In this document: piece by piece, positions 22,576 through 33,512 of the stretch
Position numbering within the stretch: position 1 is the stretch's first letter
Layout: every line of letters starts with the position of its first letter
Source: Hysterangium stoloniferum
Taxonomy: Eukaryota; Basidiomycota; Agaricomycetes; Hysterangiales; Hysterangiaceae
Assembly (NCBI GenBank): GCA_015178975.1
Contig: WHVD01000248.1
Location: 1 to 64,000, forward strand
Length of the DNA: 64,000 nt
Direction of reading: 5' to 3'
Notes under the pieces: generated by a model
The model's input: the letters and a program-made list of their open reading frames with translations, nothing else
The model's database searches: none
What the model was told of the DNA's origin: nothing
Program-made: the position numbers and the translations under genes

Positions 22576-23499
22576 ACCAGGTGACAGACCGCGTGCATAC
22601 GGTTATATTGAGGGAATAAAACAAAGAACGATTTTTATAAGCTCACTCAGAGGGCACAAGATACGCTAAAGGCTGCACCTAATCAACGTATGGACTGGAC
22701 TCAAGGAAAGGTCCCATTACGATTCATCCCCGAGAGTTCAATATAGTATCCACAAATGGCTTGTGAACATCGTGTGTCGTCAGAGTTTGGACTGACAGTG
22801 ATCTGTATAATCAAGGGGGGTGCTCAACATATAAAAGGAGCGGACCCCACGCTGCAATAGGTAAGGCTGGAGGGTGATCTTGTGGATGATTCTGAAAGTA
22901 TGTCTAGATATCTGATCGAACATTGCACTGCTATAGTACTATTTAATTACCTAACATTCGCATAGTGGAGCCATTATGTTATACTCATCTGGTAGTTACA
23001 GGGATATCCTGATTGATTACACTTCGATGTATTAAATATTGAAAAATGAGAGGAGAAATCAAAAACAGCATCCTTTAGAAGGTTATAAGTCGGAGGGGCT
23101 GTGCTGAGTAAACTTACACCATCTTCGAGTTATCAATATAAAATAGTAATGTTGTTTCGTTCTCTCTCCCTCAACAATGATCATGATACTTTTAAGGGTG
23201 TACAACTGTTCACTGTCTCAGAGCTTGATTAAGAAGGGGTGATCACCTATCGGGACATTTGCTGGCACGCCTTGAATATCTCCAAAGGACAGCTCACTGA
23301 GAGAAAAAAAGCTTCAGAATTGGCAATGATTATTCCTATGTGTTTGATTTGGTTTCTTTGAGCCGATCGGTTCTCAAATGCTAGCGTTATAAGTACGCTG
23401 GCTCCCACCCGTCTCTCTCTTCTACGACGACTCCACTCCACTCCTCACACGCGACTTACTCACCGGAATATAAGATCCCCTCAACGTAGGAGCTATTAA
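22576..23499. other. Spacer, second copy of the duplicated upstream region
   Basis: No gene was found. From about 22927 the sequence matches 20690 onward, the region before methyltransferase copy 1. Shared parts include TAGTACTATTTAAT, CATCTGGTA followed by ATATCCTGA, and a block before the start codon with CCCACCCGTCTCTC. The conserved 300 bp before each start codon are probably the promoters. Confidence 0.55.
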
Positions 23500-24440
23500 A
23501 TGAAGTTCTCCAATGTCATATCACCTCTGAGCATGATTTGGATGGCTATATGGACAGCATTCCGTCCCACTCTGTGCGCCATCATCGAATCCCCTTCTCT
23601 CCTACTTAGTCCCAAACGCCTATCTCGAATATCGTTTTATCACTTGTGGACAGGCCGGGGTGATGAGACCTTTGAGATGAACAATGAGGTCAAAGCCAGA
23701 CTCATCACGACCCATGCCCGTGGTGTCGTTCTTGATGTCGGCGCCGGTGAGTAGCCGACGCGAATATTGGCCACGAATCAATTGAATACCTCTAACTAAC
23801 ACCCGACCCAGGAATGGGGCATACGAGCCAATTTCTTCCCAAAAATAAAGTGACCAAATATGTCGCTTTAGAACCCAACGCTCTCATGCACTCCTACATC
23901 AGGAAAATCGCCAGGGAATCCGGATACACTGAGGAAGAAGGAACACTTGTGATACTCTCCTGTGGCGCAGAAGCTTATGAGACCATCTCACACTCCTTGG
24001 GAGGCGATCACAAAGTGGATACCATCGTGTCAATCCTCGCGTTTTGCTCAATACCTCAGGCCGAAAAGACCCTCGAGCATCTCGTAGACAAGATACTCAA
24101 ACCGGGGGGAGAGTTCCTCTTTCGCGAGCACGTTGCGCACAAGCGAAGCGATGTCCGATTTTGGCAGTCGGTTTGGACACCGTTATGGACGGTTCGCAGC
24201 CATCTCGTGAATCCCGAACAAGACGCACTTTTCTGACATTATTCACAGAGATTTTTTGATGGGTGTAAGCTCAATTGTCCCACAGACGTCTACATCAAGC
24301 GGCTGCCTTTTTGGCAGCCATTCCCAGAAGTAGATGCCAACGGTGAACGCACAGGCATTTGGGAGGAGGAAAGCCATACTATGGCAGATGAGGAAATTAT
24401 GTTCCAGCAAGTCGGCCGCTTTGTCAAGCGCGAGGCCTAA
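23500..24440 (+). CDS. Class I SAM methyltransferase, METTL7-like, copy 2
   Basis: This is the tandem paralogue of the gene at 21333, with the same exon structure (23500-23746, 23812-24191, 24249-24440) and the same length of 272 residues. Motif I is VVLDVGAG joined across the intron to GMGH, then YVALEPN, DTIVSILAFCSIPQ and ILKPGGEFLFREHVAHKR. Differences are spread evenly along the protein, and the SAM-binding residues are kept in both, so both copies look functional. The hydrophobic N-terminal stretch is also kept. The second intron has a weaker donor (GTTCGC). Downstream is the convergent aspartic protease gene. Confidence 0.82.
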
Positions 24441-24582
24441 GCCCCCTCGGCTTTGTAGTAATTTTGAAGAAATCTTAGCGCTGTATGGGATCAATTACCA
24501 CATTAATTTGTTCTTTCAATGAATATGCTATTTCCAACGTCATATCAATCGTGACCAATTTCGAAAGGTGGTAAAAGCTAGC

Positions 24583-24802
24583 CTGTGTCCATACCCTCGT
24601 GATGAATTTCACCGAAAACATTTCAAAGAGACGAGATCATGACTCGCTTGTTAGATTTTAGTCTTGGCATATTTAGCTTAGACTGTGTCCATACACCCCT
24701 CGTGATGAATTTCTAGGCAATAGACACGTCACCGAAAACATTTCCAAGAGACGGGATCATGACTCGCTTGTTAGATTTAGTCTTGGCACATTTAGCTACA
24801 TG
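24583..24802. repeat. Direct repeat of about 100 bp
   Basis: Two adjacent units begin CTGTGTCCATAC at 24583 and 24683 and end near TTTAGCTTAGA and TTTAGCTACA. The second unit carries a 16-20 bp insert (TTCTAGGCAATAGACACG). The units lie between two convergent genes and encode nothing visible. Confidence 0.85.
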
Positions 24803-25104
24803 TTGTGTACCACCGTGGGTCCATGTTTGCGTTTGTTCGCTCATTTGTGCCCGCGTCTGAGCTCTGCTTCGCATCCACCTCCCTGTCTCATTGCAACATC
24901 GCTAACAGCGCGCATAAAGCAAATAAGATATCTGAAGTTTTCATTTAGGAGTTGAGATAATGCACCATAAAATTAGTATTGTGTCCGTAGTTGTGGGAAT
25001 GTGAGATCGTAACTAATGGAGTGTAACAAACGAGTGAAGAGTACCTAAGCTCTTAAAGTGCGAAGTAATGCAAGAAGTAGGTCCATTTCCATGCAGTTTA
25101 AAAA

Positions 25105-26809
25105 TCAGGCAAGGTGAGCAAAGCCGATCTCTGACGGTTGGTTAGAAGGAAGAGGTAAGAATGAGTGGATGAAGACTCACGCTGCTTGTTCACTGGAAAA
25201 AAGCGATGAATAGGTAACATGTATTGGTAAGGCAATGTGGGACTCACTGTCATAGGCGGTATAAACGTTTTCAAGCCATTTCTGGCCAAGGACAAACCCT
25301 CCGAAGCCACCTGAACCTATCCACGTCCGTGTAATTGATGGGTCCGCCGTAACATTTAGTGCGGGATAGAGGCTTGGAGGTACAATGTACTGCGATGGTG
25401 GGATGGAAACGGTAAACTGATTAATTGTGAAGGTCATATCCGGCAGCAGGTGTGTGATATTGCTGGGGAAAGTCAAGAAAGTACTAAGGGCGCTCTGGTC
25501 AAAAACAGTGCTGCCATTGTATGCATGGAGCATATCAAAGAATTGATCACTGGCGAAAAATAGAGCAGTCAGTTTTCGCAGTAAATTTTCGAATAGAGCT
25601 ATGTCGCTCAAGTGACTGACAAAGGAATGGCAATGGGAAGTACCCCCGTGTCTGTGCGAGTGAATGTAGAAGTCGAGAGCTTTACTTTGGGGCCGAAGCT
25701 GAAAGTCGAAGTCTAGTGTAAAAAGGAATATTCTATTAGCGATTTTACGCTATAATTACACAACCCTCACGTTGAATTCCCAGTGGAAGTTTGCAGGTCC
25801 AGTCTGGGGGACCCAGGTAATGTCGCCTGATTACCATTTATTATCAAAAAGCCGAATGCGGTAATTAGAATATGGAAACCTTTGATCCTGGAGTGGTCCA
25901 CTCCTCCGAACGTGATATCGCCGGTTCCTTCTGGCACGCCCTCGGCGGTCAACGGACTAATATAGATACCGAAAACCGGCTTTGAAATGGCCTTGCTGGC
26001 AACCAGCGACTCCACGAAAGTGGGTGTACTACTACCGTTTGAACCAACTTGGCCGGCATTGCTTCCAGAGGGACCCAACCCAACTATTTAAGCTGCTTGA
26101 GAAACGAAGAGTAATAGACAAAAAAGGACGTACGAATTCCGTCGATAGGTTGCACGAGGCTGAAGCCGCTCAGAAACGCCGCAGAGCCGATAACCGCATT
26201 CCTTGCTTTTGCTTCACCAATGGTAACAGTGTCAAGGAATGCCGTTCCGTTCACGCCGCCAGCACCATATCCTACGCTGAATGTCTCGTTTATGCTGTAT
26301 TCGCAATCCAGGATCATTCAGCTTGGAATATATATCAATGCTCACTATTCCGTATGGGGGCCTGGTACATAAGCCTCTTCGCCGCCAACCCAAAGCACGG
26401 CACTGCCAGTATCAACCAGAACATTGTCGAAGACTTGATCATTGCCGCAGTTGACTATGCAAAGGTCAATAACATTTTCATGGCACAATTTGTTTATATT
26501 CACCTGACGCAACAACTTTGACAAAGGCATTGTGTACAGGTCCAGTGGGCTTTGCGCGTTCTACTTGGCAATAAAAATCACAGATATTATAAATTTGGCA
26601 TTTGCGTACTATTGATGACAGCCAGACCCAGGCCAAAAGGCAAACCAATACCGTGCAGACTAATGCCATAAGTGAGCAGTTCTTGTCTCATAAAACACAG
26701 CTTACAATTGGGACGTCAGAGGGACTTTAAGGAGTGTTGGTTCCGCAGCATCGGCCGGAGAAAGCAAAGAGATGAGGAGGAGTGCTTTAATGAACGTCAA
26801 TTCGACCAT
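25105..26809 (-). CDS. Secreted pepsin-like aspartic protease (family A1)
   Basis: An extracellular or vacuolar endopeptidase. The start at 26809 gives a signal peptide (MVELTFIKALLLISLLSPAD, then AAEP). The first catalytic motif is LVDTGSAVLWVGG, the flap region is ETFSVGYGAGGVNG, and the second motif is TDTGV, with the catalytic Asp kept but Val where Thr or Ser is usual. The C-terminus is YDMNKQQIGFAHLA, a family signature. Exons that fit in phase from the 3' end are 25105-25130, 25181-25192 (a 12-nt micro-exon), 25248-25549, 25621-25712, 25771-25826, 25880-26083, 26134-26294 and 26346-26454. The exons joining the signal peptide to 26454 (introns around 26500-26706) could not be settled by eye. 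It is convergent with methyltransferase copy 2. Confidence 0.85.
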
Positions 26810-27321
26810 ACTGTCGAAGGTGGGTACTAGACGTTTTTATGAGTCGTTATCGGAGAAGTTACGCGTCAAAAGTCCAATAAAATCAAAACTTGAGCTAAGA
26901 CGAAATCGGCCCACTTGGAGGGAAAGAGGGAAATGAACAGATCATGTCTTTAGCGACTTTTAAATCGAGAAGCACATCCTTCGCCAACCGTGTGGCTTAT
27001 GTCACGTGATGTTTCTATGCTTAGCATGATCAACACAAACGTGGAAGCAAACTACTTTGGTTACCACTAACCAGTACAAAGGTATTTTTTGAGTCGGTTA
27101 ATTATGATGATAATTGAGTAAAGTGCGAAACTAATATTATACAACAAAATATCACTTGTAATTTGTATGTTTCCATTTGATCGAAGTTGAAATATCTGAT
27201 AATGGCATCGTCATTCCCCTCCGCAAGTGATCCGGTTTGATAATTAACTTGAAAATAAGGTACGCAGGCATGAGGCCACAGTTCTAATGGGGTTACGCCG
27301 TTATTGCTGACATGGTATTAA
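26810..27321. other. Spacer between protease promoter and SET gene 3' end
   Basis: No gene was seen. The stretch holds the upstream region of the aspartic protease (minus strand) and the 3' end of the SET-domain gene (also minus). It is moderately AT-rich and contains no repeat I can recognise. Confidence 0.4.
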
Positions 27322-28515
27322 TTACTTCTTCGCAGACCTTAGTCTTCTGGCGGTTGGTTCAGGGTGGACGGTATCGCTCATCTCCCGTTTCCGTTTTCTC
27401 GGTCGTTCAGGAGACGCGCGAGTCTCTGCTGTGACCGCTATCTCGGGGATAGCACGCCTCGACTTCAGCTGGCAAGACGCACATGCACATTCCCCTGGCG
27501 CGAAGTAATATTCACCATATGACACCGTAATTTCTTCGCCCGGCTGGATTTCTCGCAGAGTTTCAACACCCCAGGCGTACGTTTTGTTGAAAGGCTTGAG
27601 CTGAAGAGGCACACAATCAGAGCCGTAAAAACAATCAAAGAAAAGAATATAACACAAACCTTGCAATTCGGAATGCAAGAATGATTAACGAACCGTGCAG
27701 GGCCGACAAAGAGACGGTCACCCTTCACATTATCACCAGCCTGACCATTTGATCTCCATATGATTGAAACGGGCTTAAAGAATGACCTCCTGGTATTCTT
27801 CTGCGTCCTATGTTGATGTTGCGGACCGTCTAGGTCGGGGACATCGATGCTGTCCGATGACATTATGCCGCTGAGCTCAGATATTACGGTTCCTCTAGGT
27901 ACTCGGGTTCTAGCTAAGATGCCAGCTTCTATTCCGTCCTTAAATTTGACTGAAGCAACTGTTACTCTGGTTGAGTATCGGAATTTTGCATATCGCACAC
28001 ACAAGCTATAAAAAAAGTCATTGGCTTGTCAAAGGCGGATATCTTGATAGGAGGACGGGAAAGACAAACTTGACGAAAGCGCGATAATCGTTGGAATTTG
28101 AATTGATGATCGATTCAGATCTCATCCTTTCTGTAAAATTCCGAGTAGTGTGTTCTAAATTGTTCGTGCTCCTAAAAGCTCCATCAAAGTCCTCTTTCCT
28201 AATGGGAGCTCTGGCATATACCCAGTTCCCATTTCCAATTGTCCGTACACGCAGCTTGAGACGTGCGTTGTTAAATATCGGAACAAGAGTATCATCAGCA
28301 GCCACCAAAGCGCGGGCTGGGATTGGGTCGATGTCGAGCTGGTGTTGTAGCTTTTCCTCGGGAGTACATGGAGGCCTATTCGGATATGACAGCGGGGGTG
28401 TACCAGTTCTACTGCGTACACTCCTACGCTGCGCGACAGATGGCAATAAACTTCGCGATGACGATGGCGAAGGCGAGGTCGAAGATGAGCACGAGGATGG
28501 AGCAGCATGGAACAT
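27322..28515 (-). CDS. SET-domain lysine methyltransferase, SET9/SUV4-20-like
   Basis: This is a likely protein-lysine methyltransferase; the arrangement is closest to SET9/SUV4-20 enzymes that methylate histone H4 Lys20. Three exons fit in phase: 28070-28515, 27660-28005 and 27322-27600, for 356 residues. The first 60 residues are Ser/Pro-rich. The SET core includes GILARTRVPRGTVISELSG, then FVGPARFVNHSCIPNCK with the cofactor-binding NHSC, and GEEITVSYGEYYF with the catalytic Tyr. A short Cys-rich tail (CACASC) follows, like the zinc-binding post-SET region. The C-terminus is basic (RPRKRKRE, RRLRSAKK), fitting a nuclear location. SET9-type proteins usually carry NHDC, so the histone target is inference. 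Confidence 0.82.
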
Positions 28516-29190
28516 TTTGCGTCGAGAATAATGTAAGGTAGAGGTGGCTGTGGCTGTTGAGGACAGTGCAATGCAGCAGTGCTATAATATAACGGGCAAT
28601 GCAACACATGCTCCCAGATTTGCGTACAATAAGAGAGACCATATACGATCATCCATTATGATAAATAAATATACAATCGCGCTCATAGTTTCAGACACCG
28701 AGCATAATTCATTCGCAAACGCTTTGATGCTGGATAAAATGTACATCACCGATCATACTATTTTGGGCGAGAAAAGGACAATAGCCGAATTACGAAGTTG
28801 TCTCACTGGATATAGTCTTGTTTCTTTTCTTTTCTTCTCATCTAAGGTGCGTAACTGGGCTAGAAGATGAGCAACAAATATATTTATGGAACAACAGCCA
28901 AGTCTTGAGTTGGGTCGGGTCTGATCCCGCTTCGGTAGCCTGTGGCGCCGGCTAACCGGAAACCGCGAGTGGACTGATTCTAGTCTGTGAGTAAACTGAT
29001 TCCAGTCTGTGAGTGGGCTGATTCCAGTCTGTGAGTGGGCTGATTCTAGTCTGTGAGTGGGCTGATTATAATATGTGAGTGGACTGATTATAATTTGTGA
29101 ATGGACTGATTATGCTTAGGCTTCCAACAGCCACTATTTTAACCCTTCGTATAAAGTTTTCCAGAGTATATTGCGATTTCCTGGCCGAAC
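28516..29190. other. Spacer between divergent SET and hydrolase genes
   Basis: No gene was found. The stretch must hold the promoters of both genes. It contains a 22-bp tandem repeat at 28974-29113, listed separately. The remaining 450 bases show nothing recognisable. Confidence 0.4.
28974..29113. repeat. 22-bp tandem repeat in a shared promoter region
   Basis: Six full units and part of a seventh begin CTGATT and contain GTGAGTGG. The first four are very similar (CTGATTCCAGTCTGTGAG), while the last two have drifted to ATAAT in the middle. The array ends about 80 bp before the start codon of the hydrolase gene, so it may contain repeated regulatory sites. Confidence 0.85.
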
Positions 29191-30992
29191 ATGACCTATC
29201 CATCTCACCCACCTCCAATGCCATCTGAGATCCATCCCGACATCGGTATTCTCCCTCGCTCTCTAGATCCTCTCCTTCCGCCGCCTTTGTCAACGCCTCT
29301 ACCGTCTCTTCCTTCCCCAAAGCGGGACCCATCTTTCACCTCCTCATACACTTTGACAACCCACTTATACCCTTCTGCATTTCCACACGTACCATCTACG
29401 CCTTTACCCCGCTCCTCATATTCAGATGTACCTGGCGAAACTAAAGAACAACGTTTAAAGCGCCAGGAATCATTGCTTCATGAATTATGGGAACAGAGTT
29501 GCGCAATGGTCGAAGGAAAAATCACTCAGTCAACAAACAGACCTGTATTGTGGAATGTCGTGAATAGGTTTGTCAGGAATATGGTAGAGAATTATAACGG
29601 GGGTGTTATTTTGTTTATCGCACATGCGAACGGCTTTAATAAAGAGGTTCGCGACTTTCACCCCATGATATGAGGAGGTTAGAGCTAATTAACCATGAAA
29701 ATTTTGAGACATGGGAACCATTCCTTTTAGAGCTATTCTCTGAAATAGAAGGCGAAGGTGGCGTAATCAATGAAGTATGGGCATTTGAGGCGGTCCAGCA
29801 CGGCGACAGCGCAATCATCAACGACCCGGTCATCGGAAATGTTTGTGCGTTCCTCCACGCCATATTAATCCATTATTTCAAACTGATTTTTTTCCCCAGT
29901 TGACTGGGCTGACAGTGTGCGCGACATTCTCAATTTCCTCCTATATCACCTCCCCTCCACTCTCTCCTCCACCGTTCTTCCAACCCACCTCCCTCGTGTC
30001 TCCGAAGACATCGCGGAGCGCCGTAAAATATCAGGATTTGAAAATGACCGCCATAGACTAGTTGGTATTGGGCATTCTCTAGGTGGATGCTCAGTGTACG
30101 TAGGATATTATTCCAATTATAAAGTGCAGAAGGCTGAGAAAAGGTCCACAGTTTGCGGGCCGCAATTGAATACCCAGTCTTATTCGACTCTCTTGTCCTG
30201 GTGGATCCGGTCTTGTCGCCGATTGCGTCCTATATTGAACAATCAACCCCTCCGTCCTTTCAGCTTGCATCTGGTGCGATCAGGAGAAGGGAAGCCTGGA
30301 GTTCTCGGTACGTTGTCCTTAACTCGCCATCTACTTGTTTATTCTCTGAATTTAATACAGAGATGAGGCATTATCAATCTTTCAAAAATCGCCATTCTTC
30401 AAAGCTTGGCATCCAGACGTCCTACGGAAGTACGTTGATTATGGTCTAACACCCTTCCCAGACGGCACAGTACATCTAAAGATGAGTGGCGTACAAGTGC
30501 GTTGTCCACATCAACGCGTCAGGTGGATTAATGACTCGATCATGGCTTTCAGGAAGCCGTTGTGTTTCTAGATACACGTGTGGCATATGAAACCTGGCAG
30601 TTATTAAAAGGATTAGACCCAAGGATCGAGATTTTCTTCCTTTTCAGTGAAACAGCTACAATGGCGTAAGCGGCGCTCCTACATCACTATTCGACTTACA
30701 TCTTCTTTCTCCCAGGGTGAGTGGGCTCGCTGCACGAGAAACGGCATGGCGTCGAAAGGAAAATGTGTCCAATGTCATTCTTCCTTATGGGCACCTTGTA
30801 AGACTATTCCACGGTTTAAATTCTCGTTATGGTCTTATGCGTTCCAGATCCCACACGAGGCGCCCAAGGAGCTTGGTAAGTCTTTACAGTATAAATTCCG
30901 TCGAGACCTCCCGTATTGAACATCCGGCAGCGGAATTGGTGGCCGATTTCCTGAGAAGAAAATATGTTGTAACGAGAAAGGCTTTGTTGTAG
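29191..30992 (+). CDS. Alpha/beta hydrolase
   Basis: A serine hydrolase of the alpha/beta fold, probably a lipase or esterase similar in layout to peroxisomal LPX1-type proteins. Nine exons fit in phase: 29191-29646, 29709-29844, 29900-30095, 30152-30307, 30361-30496, 30553-30665, 30716-30797, 30848-30875 and 30931-30992, for 454 residues. The first 80 residues are Pro/Ser-rich. HANGFNKETWEP near residue 145 is the oxyanion region, GIGHSLGGCSV is the nucleophile elbow with the catalytic Ser, LVLVDPVL follows on strand 6, and PHEAPKEL near the C-terminus carries the likely catalytic His. The last residues (RKALL) do not match a PTS1 peroxisomal signal. The start at 29191 is the first ATG after the tandem repeat. 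The substrate is unknown. Confidence 0.85.
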
Positions 30993-31096
30993 GACTGCGT
31001 GTCAATTTCCTTCATCGTCGCGAAGTTTAGGGTGTATTTCACCTGTGGACTGTGGATTGCACTTATTGTACGGATATTTGTATATTTTGGCCTCAC

Positions 31097-31174
31097 ACAT
31101 TGAACTTCTGTATCGGAATTGGTAAATATTTTCTTGAGAAGCAAGTATTCCAGAACGAAATACGCTTTGTTTGT
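31097..31174 (+). pseudogene. Relic duplicate of the hydrolase last exon
   Basis: About 80 bases here match 30914-30998, the end of the hydrolase gene. Shared parts are TTGAAC, CGGAATTGGT, TTCTTGAGAAG for TCCTGAGAAG, ACGA, and GCTTTGTT. The intron acceptor and the reading frame are not kept. It is a short decayed tandem duplicate with no function expected. Confidence 0.7.
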
Positions 31175-31218
31175 ACAACTTTTTTCATCTTTGCCATCTT
31201 CGTCTAGTTTTTGGGTAG

Positions 31219-31405
31219 CACTAGAGGCACCCCAAGATTTTTGAAGTTGAAAAACTCTTGCTATTTGGCCAGATTTTCTAAGCATTTTTTAAACTGCAAA
31301 ATTGGTTGAAATATTATAGTTTTAGTAGGTTTTTCTGAGGTCAAAAATTGTACCTGAAAACCCTAAAAATTTGGATCAGGAAACTCTGAGGAAACTTTGT
31401 TGGAA
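31219..31405 (+). mobile_element. Half of a CACTA-like MITE
   Basis: The stretch begins CACTAGAGGCACCCC and follows the left half of the complete element at 60371-60746 closely, including TTTTAGTAGG and AGGAAACTCTGA. The right half is missing where element B sequence begins, so element B, or the event that truncated it, cut this copy. Confidence 0.75.
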
Positions 31406-32293
31406 ATAGCACCTTCGGCCACTACTGGCGTTTCCCTGTTCTTTGCAAATAAAGGATATAATCCAAATATTACAGTACATCCAGAACGAAATCTCGCCTC
31501 TGCTCGCGCTCAAGAGTTCACCATGGACCTCCACGAGCTCCACGAGGAACTCCAGACTGCAATATTGTCCACCCAAGAGCAATACCAACATTCAGTGGAC
31601 AAACACTGGATCCCGCCACCAAACTTCAAGATTGGCGACCGTGTTTATGTCAAAGCTCAATTCTTCCGGACTACCTGTCCATCAAAGAAGCTTGCTGAAA
31701 AATATTTAGGTCCATGTGAAATTATTGCACAAGTAGGTTCAGTCTCTTGGACCCTACGGCTTCCGGATAGCATACGTGCGGTACACCCAGTATTTCATGT
31801 TTCTATGCTAGAACCTTGTACTGCTAACACTATCCTGGATCACGTGCAATCTCTGCCTCCTCCAGTCATCATTGACGGAGAACCCAAGTTTGAAATCTCA
31901 CAGATTTTAGATTCAAAAATTGACAAGTGTCGACGCACTTGTAAACTGCTTTACTTGGTCAAGTGAGCGGGTTACAAGGGCACTGATGAAGAAACCTCAT
32001 GGATTTTGGCCATGGAACTCGGTAATGCCACGGAAATCGTTACTGACTTTCATACAGCTTACCCACTCAAACCTGGACCATTATCTTCTCTCTGACCACA
32101 CTCCATGGACCCCGTGTTACGTTTGGACTCAGTTTCATTATTCCCTGTCACCCTATGTCTCTCTTTGCTTTTACAGGTTCTGACATGTCTTGTCAAGTCC
32201 TTAAGCGGACTCTCCGCGGACTTTGACTTTGACTTTGATTCTTATGTTTTCACACTTTACTTCATGTTCAAAATCATTTTCTATTCTACTTTT

Positions 32294-33304
32294 TCAGTCT
32301 ACATTTATAGGACTATCTTTTTTCCCTGCCTCTTTTTCCACCTCAGCTTTTCCCGCCTCATTCATCTCCTCGGGTAGCTCCGCTATCTCCGCGGGCACCT
32401 CCTCGTCATCTGAACCAGCCTCCTCAGAACTCCCGTCCTCCAGCTTCTCATATACAAAGCCGGCATACTCCATCAGGAACTTGAAATGGTCCCTGCAGAT
32501 TGCACGGCGATCATTTGCCATTATCACGCTCACCTTGTTGCTCTTCTGGAGCAACTCATTTTGGGCTTCAATGCCCTCAGCGATCCGTCCCAAGGCCTCC
32601 TCCAGACCGGAGTATCTGTCCGACCTGCCATTCTCCTGTGAACTGGACCCCGCAGCCTGCTCGTGAATGAGCGAGCACCTCGCCTTGAGGTGCATGCACT
32701 GGTAACACCCCAGGCCCCGGCCAGACTTCCGATTGCACTCAGTGTTCCGGTCATTACAACTGGAACACCGTGGGTCGTTCCGAGCCAGTGGTTGGACTGG
32801 CGCCGCCTTCCTTGCTTTCTGTTGATATGGTTAGCTCCACGGTATTCCCACGGACATGAGACTCACCTTGTTGGGGCTCTCTGGCTCCCCCTCAGACTCC
32901 AATTCGATTTCCGCCACCTTGCACTGAAAATGCCAAGTCAAAAGAAAAACGACAAGTCGAAATATTGGGACTTACCTTTCCTGCAACTATCGCGGCTCTC
33001 TCTACGGCCACCCGGGCTTTCTCTGCTGCCACCCTGGCCTTCTCTGCAGCCACCCACGCAGCCTCCTCCTCATCCCTCTGTTTCTGCCTCGCAGCCTCTT
33101 CCTCTGTGGCCACAGCCGCCTGGTATTCCCTATCCAAGGCCTCCTCGACCTCCCAGGCTTCTCGCTCCGCCTCTTCTCACTGTCAATGCTGCTTGTCCCG
33201 CTGTGCCAAGATTTGGGCAGCGGAGAGCGGTGCCCGGAATTGACTGCCCATGGAGGGCCTGGCAGTTGGCATGGGCTTGCGCAGCGTGGGCTTTGGTCCC
33301 ATGA
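32294..33304 (-). pseudogene. Antisense zinc-cluster passenger region of element B
   Basis: This is the counterpart of the antisense region of element A. The six-cysteine pattern C-X2-C-X6-C-X9-C-X2-C-X6-C lies at 32675-32767. The Ala-rich coiled-coil-like stretch is at about 32890-33140, and the acidic helical tail is at about 32294-32620. It is carried in a truncated element and is decayed. Confidence 0.6.
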
Positions 33305-33512
33305 TGACGATGTTGGGGCTAATAAAGAAGAAAAAATTTCTATTTTTTCAAATTTATATATAGGCTCGTCACGTTTGAACCTTACCTTCCAGATCACATG
33401 ACTCTTTGACACATACGTGTAACCGACATGACTTTTGACACATGCATGTAGCCGACAAGAACCTTATCTAGGTCTAGAGCCTCTTTGGGACTTCGGCATA
33501 AAGGGAGGGTAC

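Noticed and set aside
21333-26809. A secondary-metabolite gene cluster
   Set aside because: Only methyltransferases and a protease are present. There is no core synthase, P450 or transporter.
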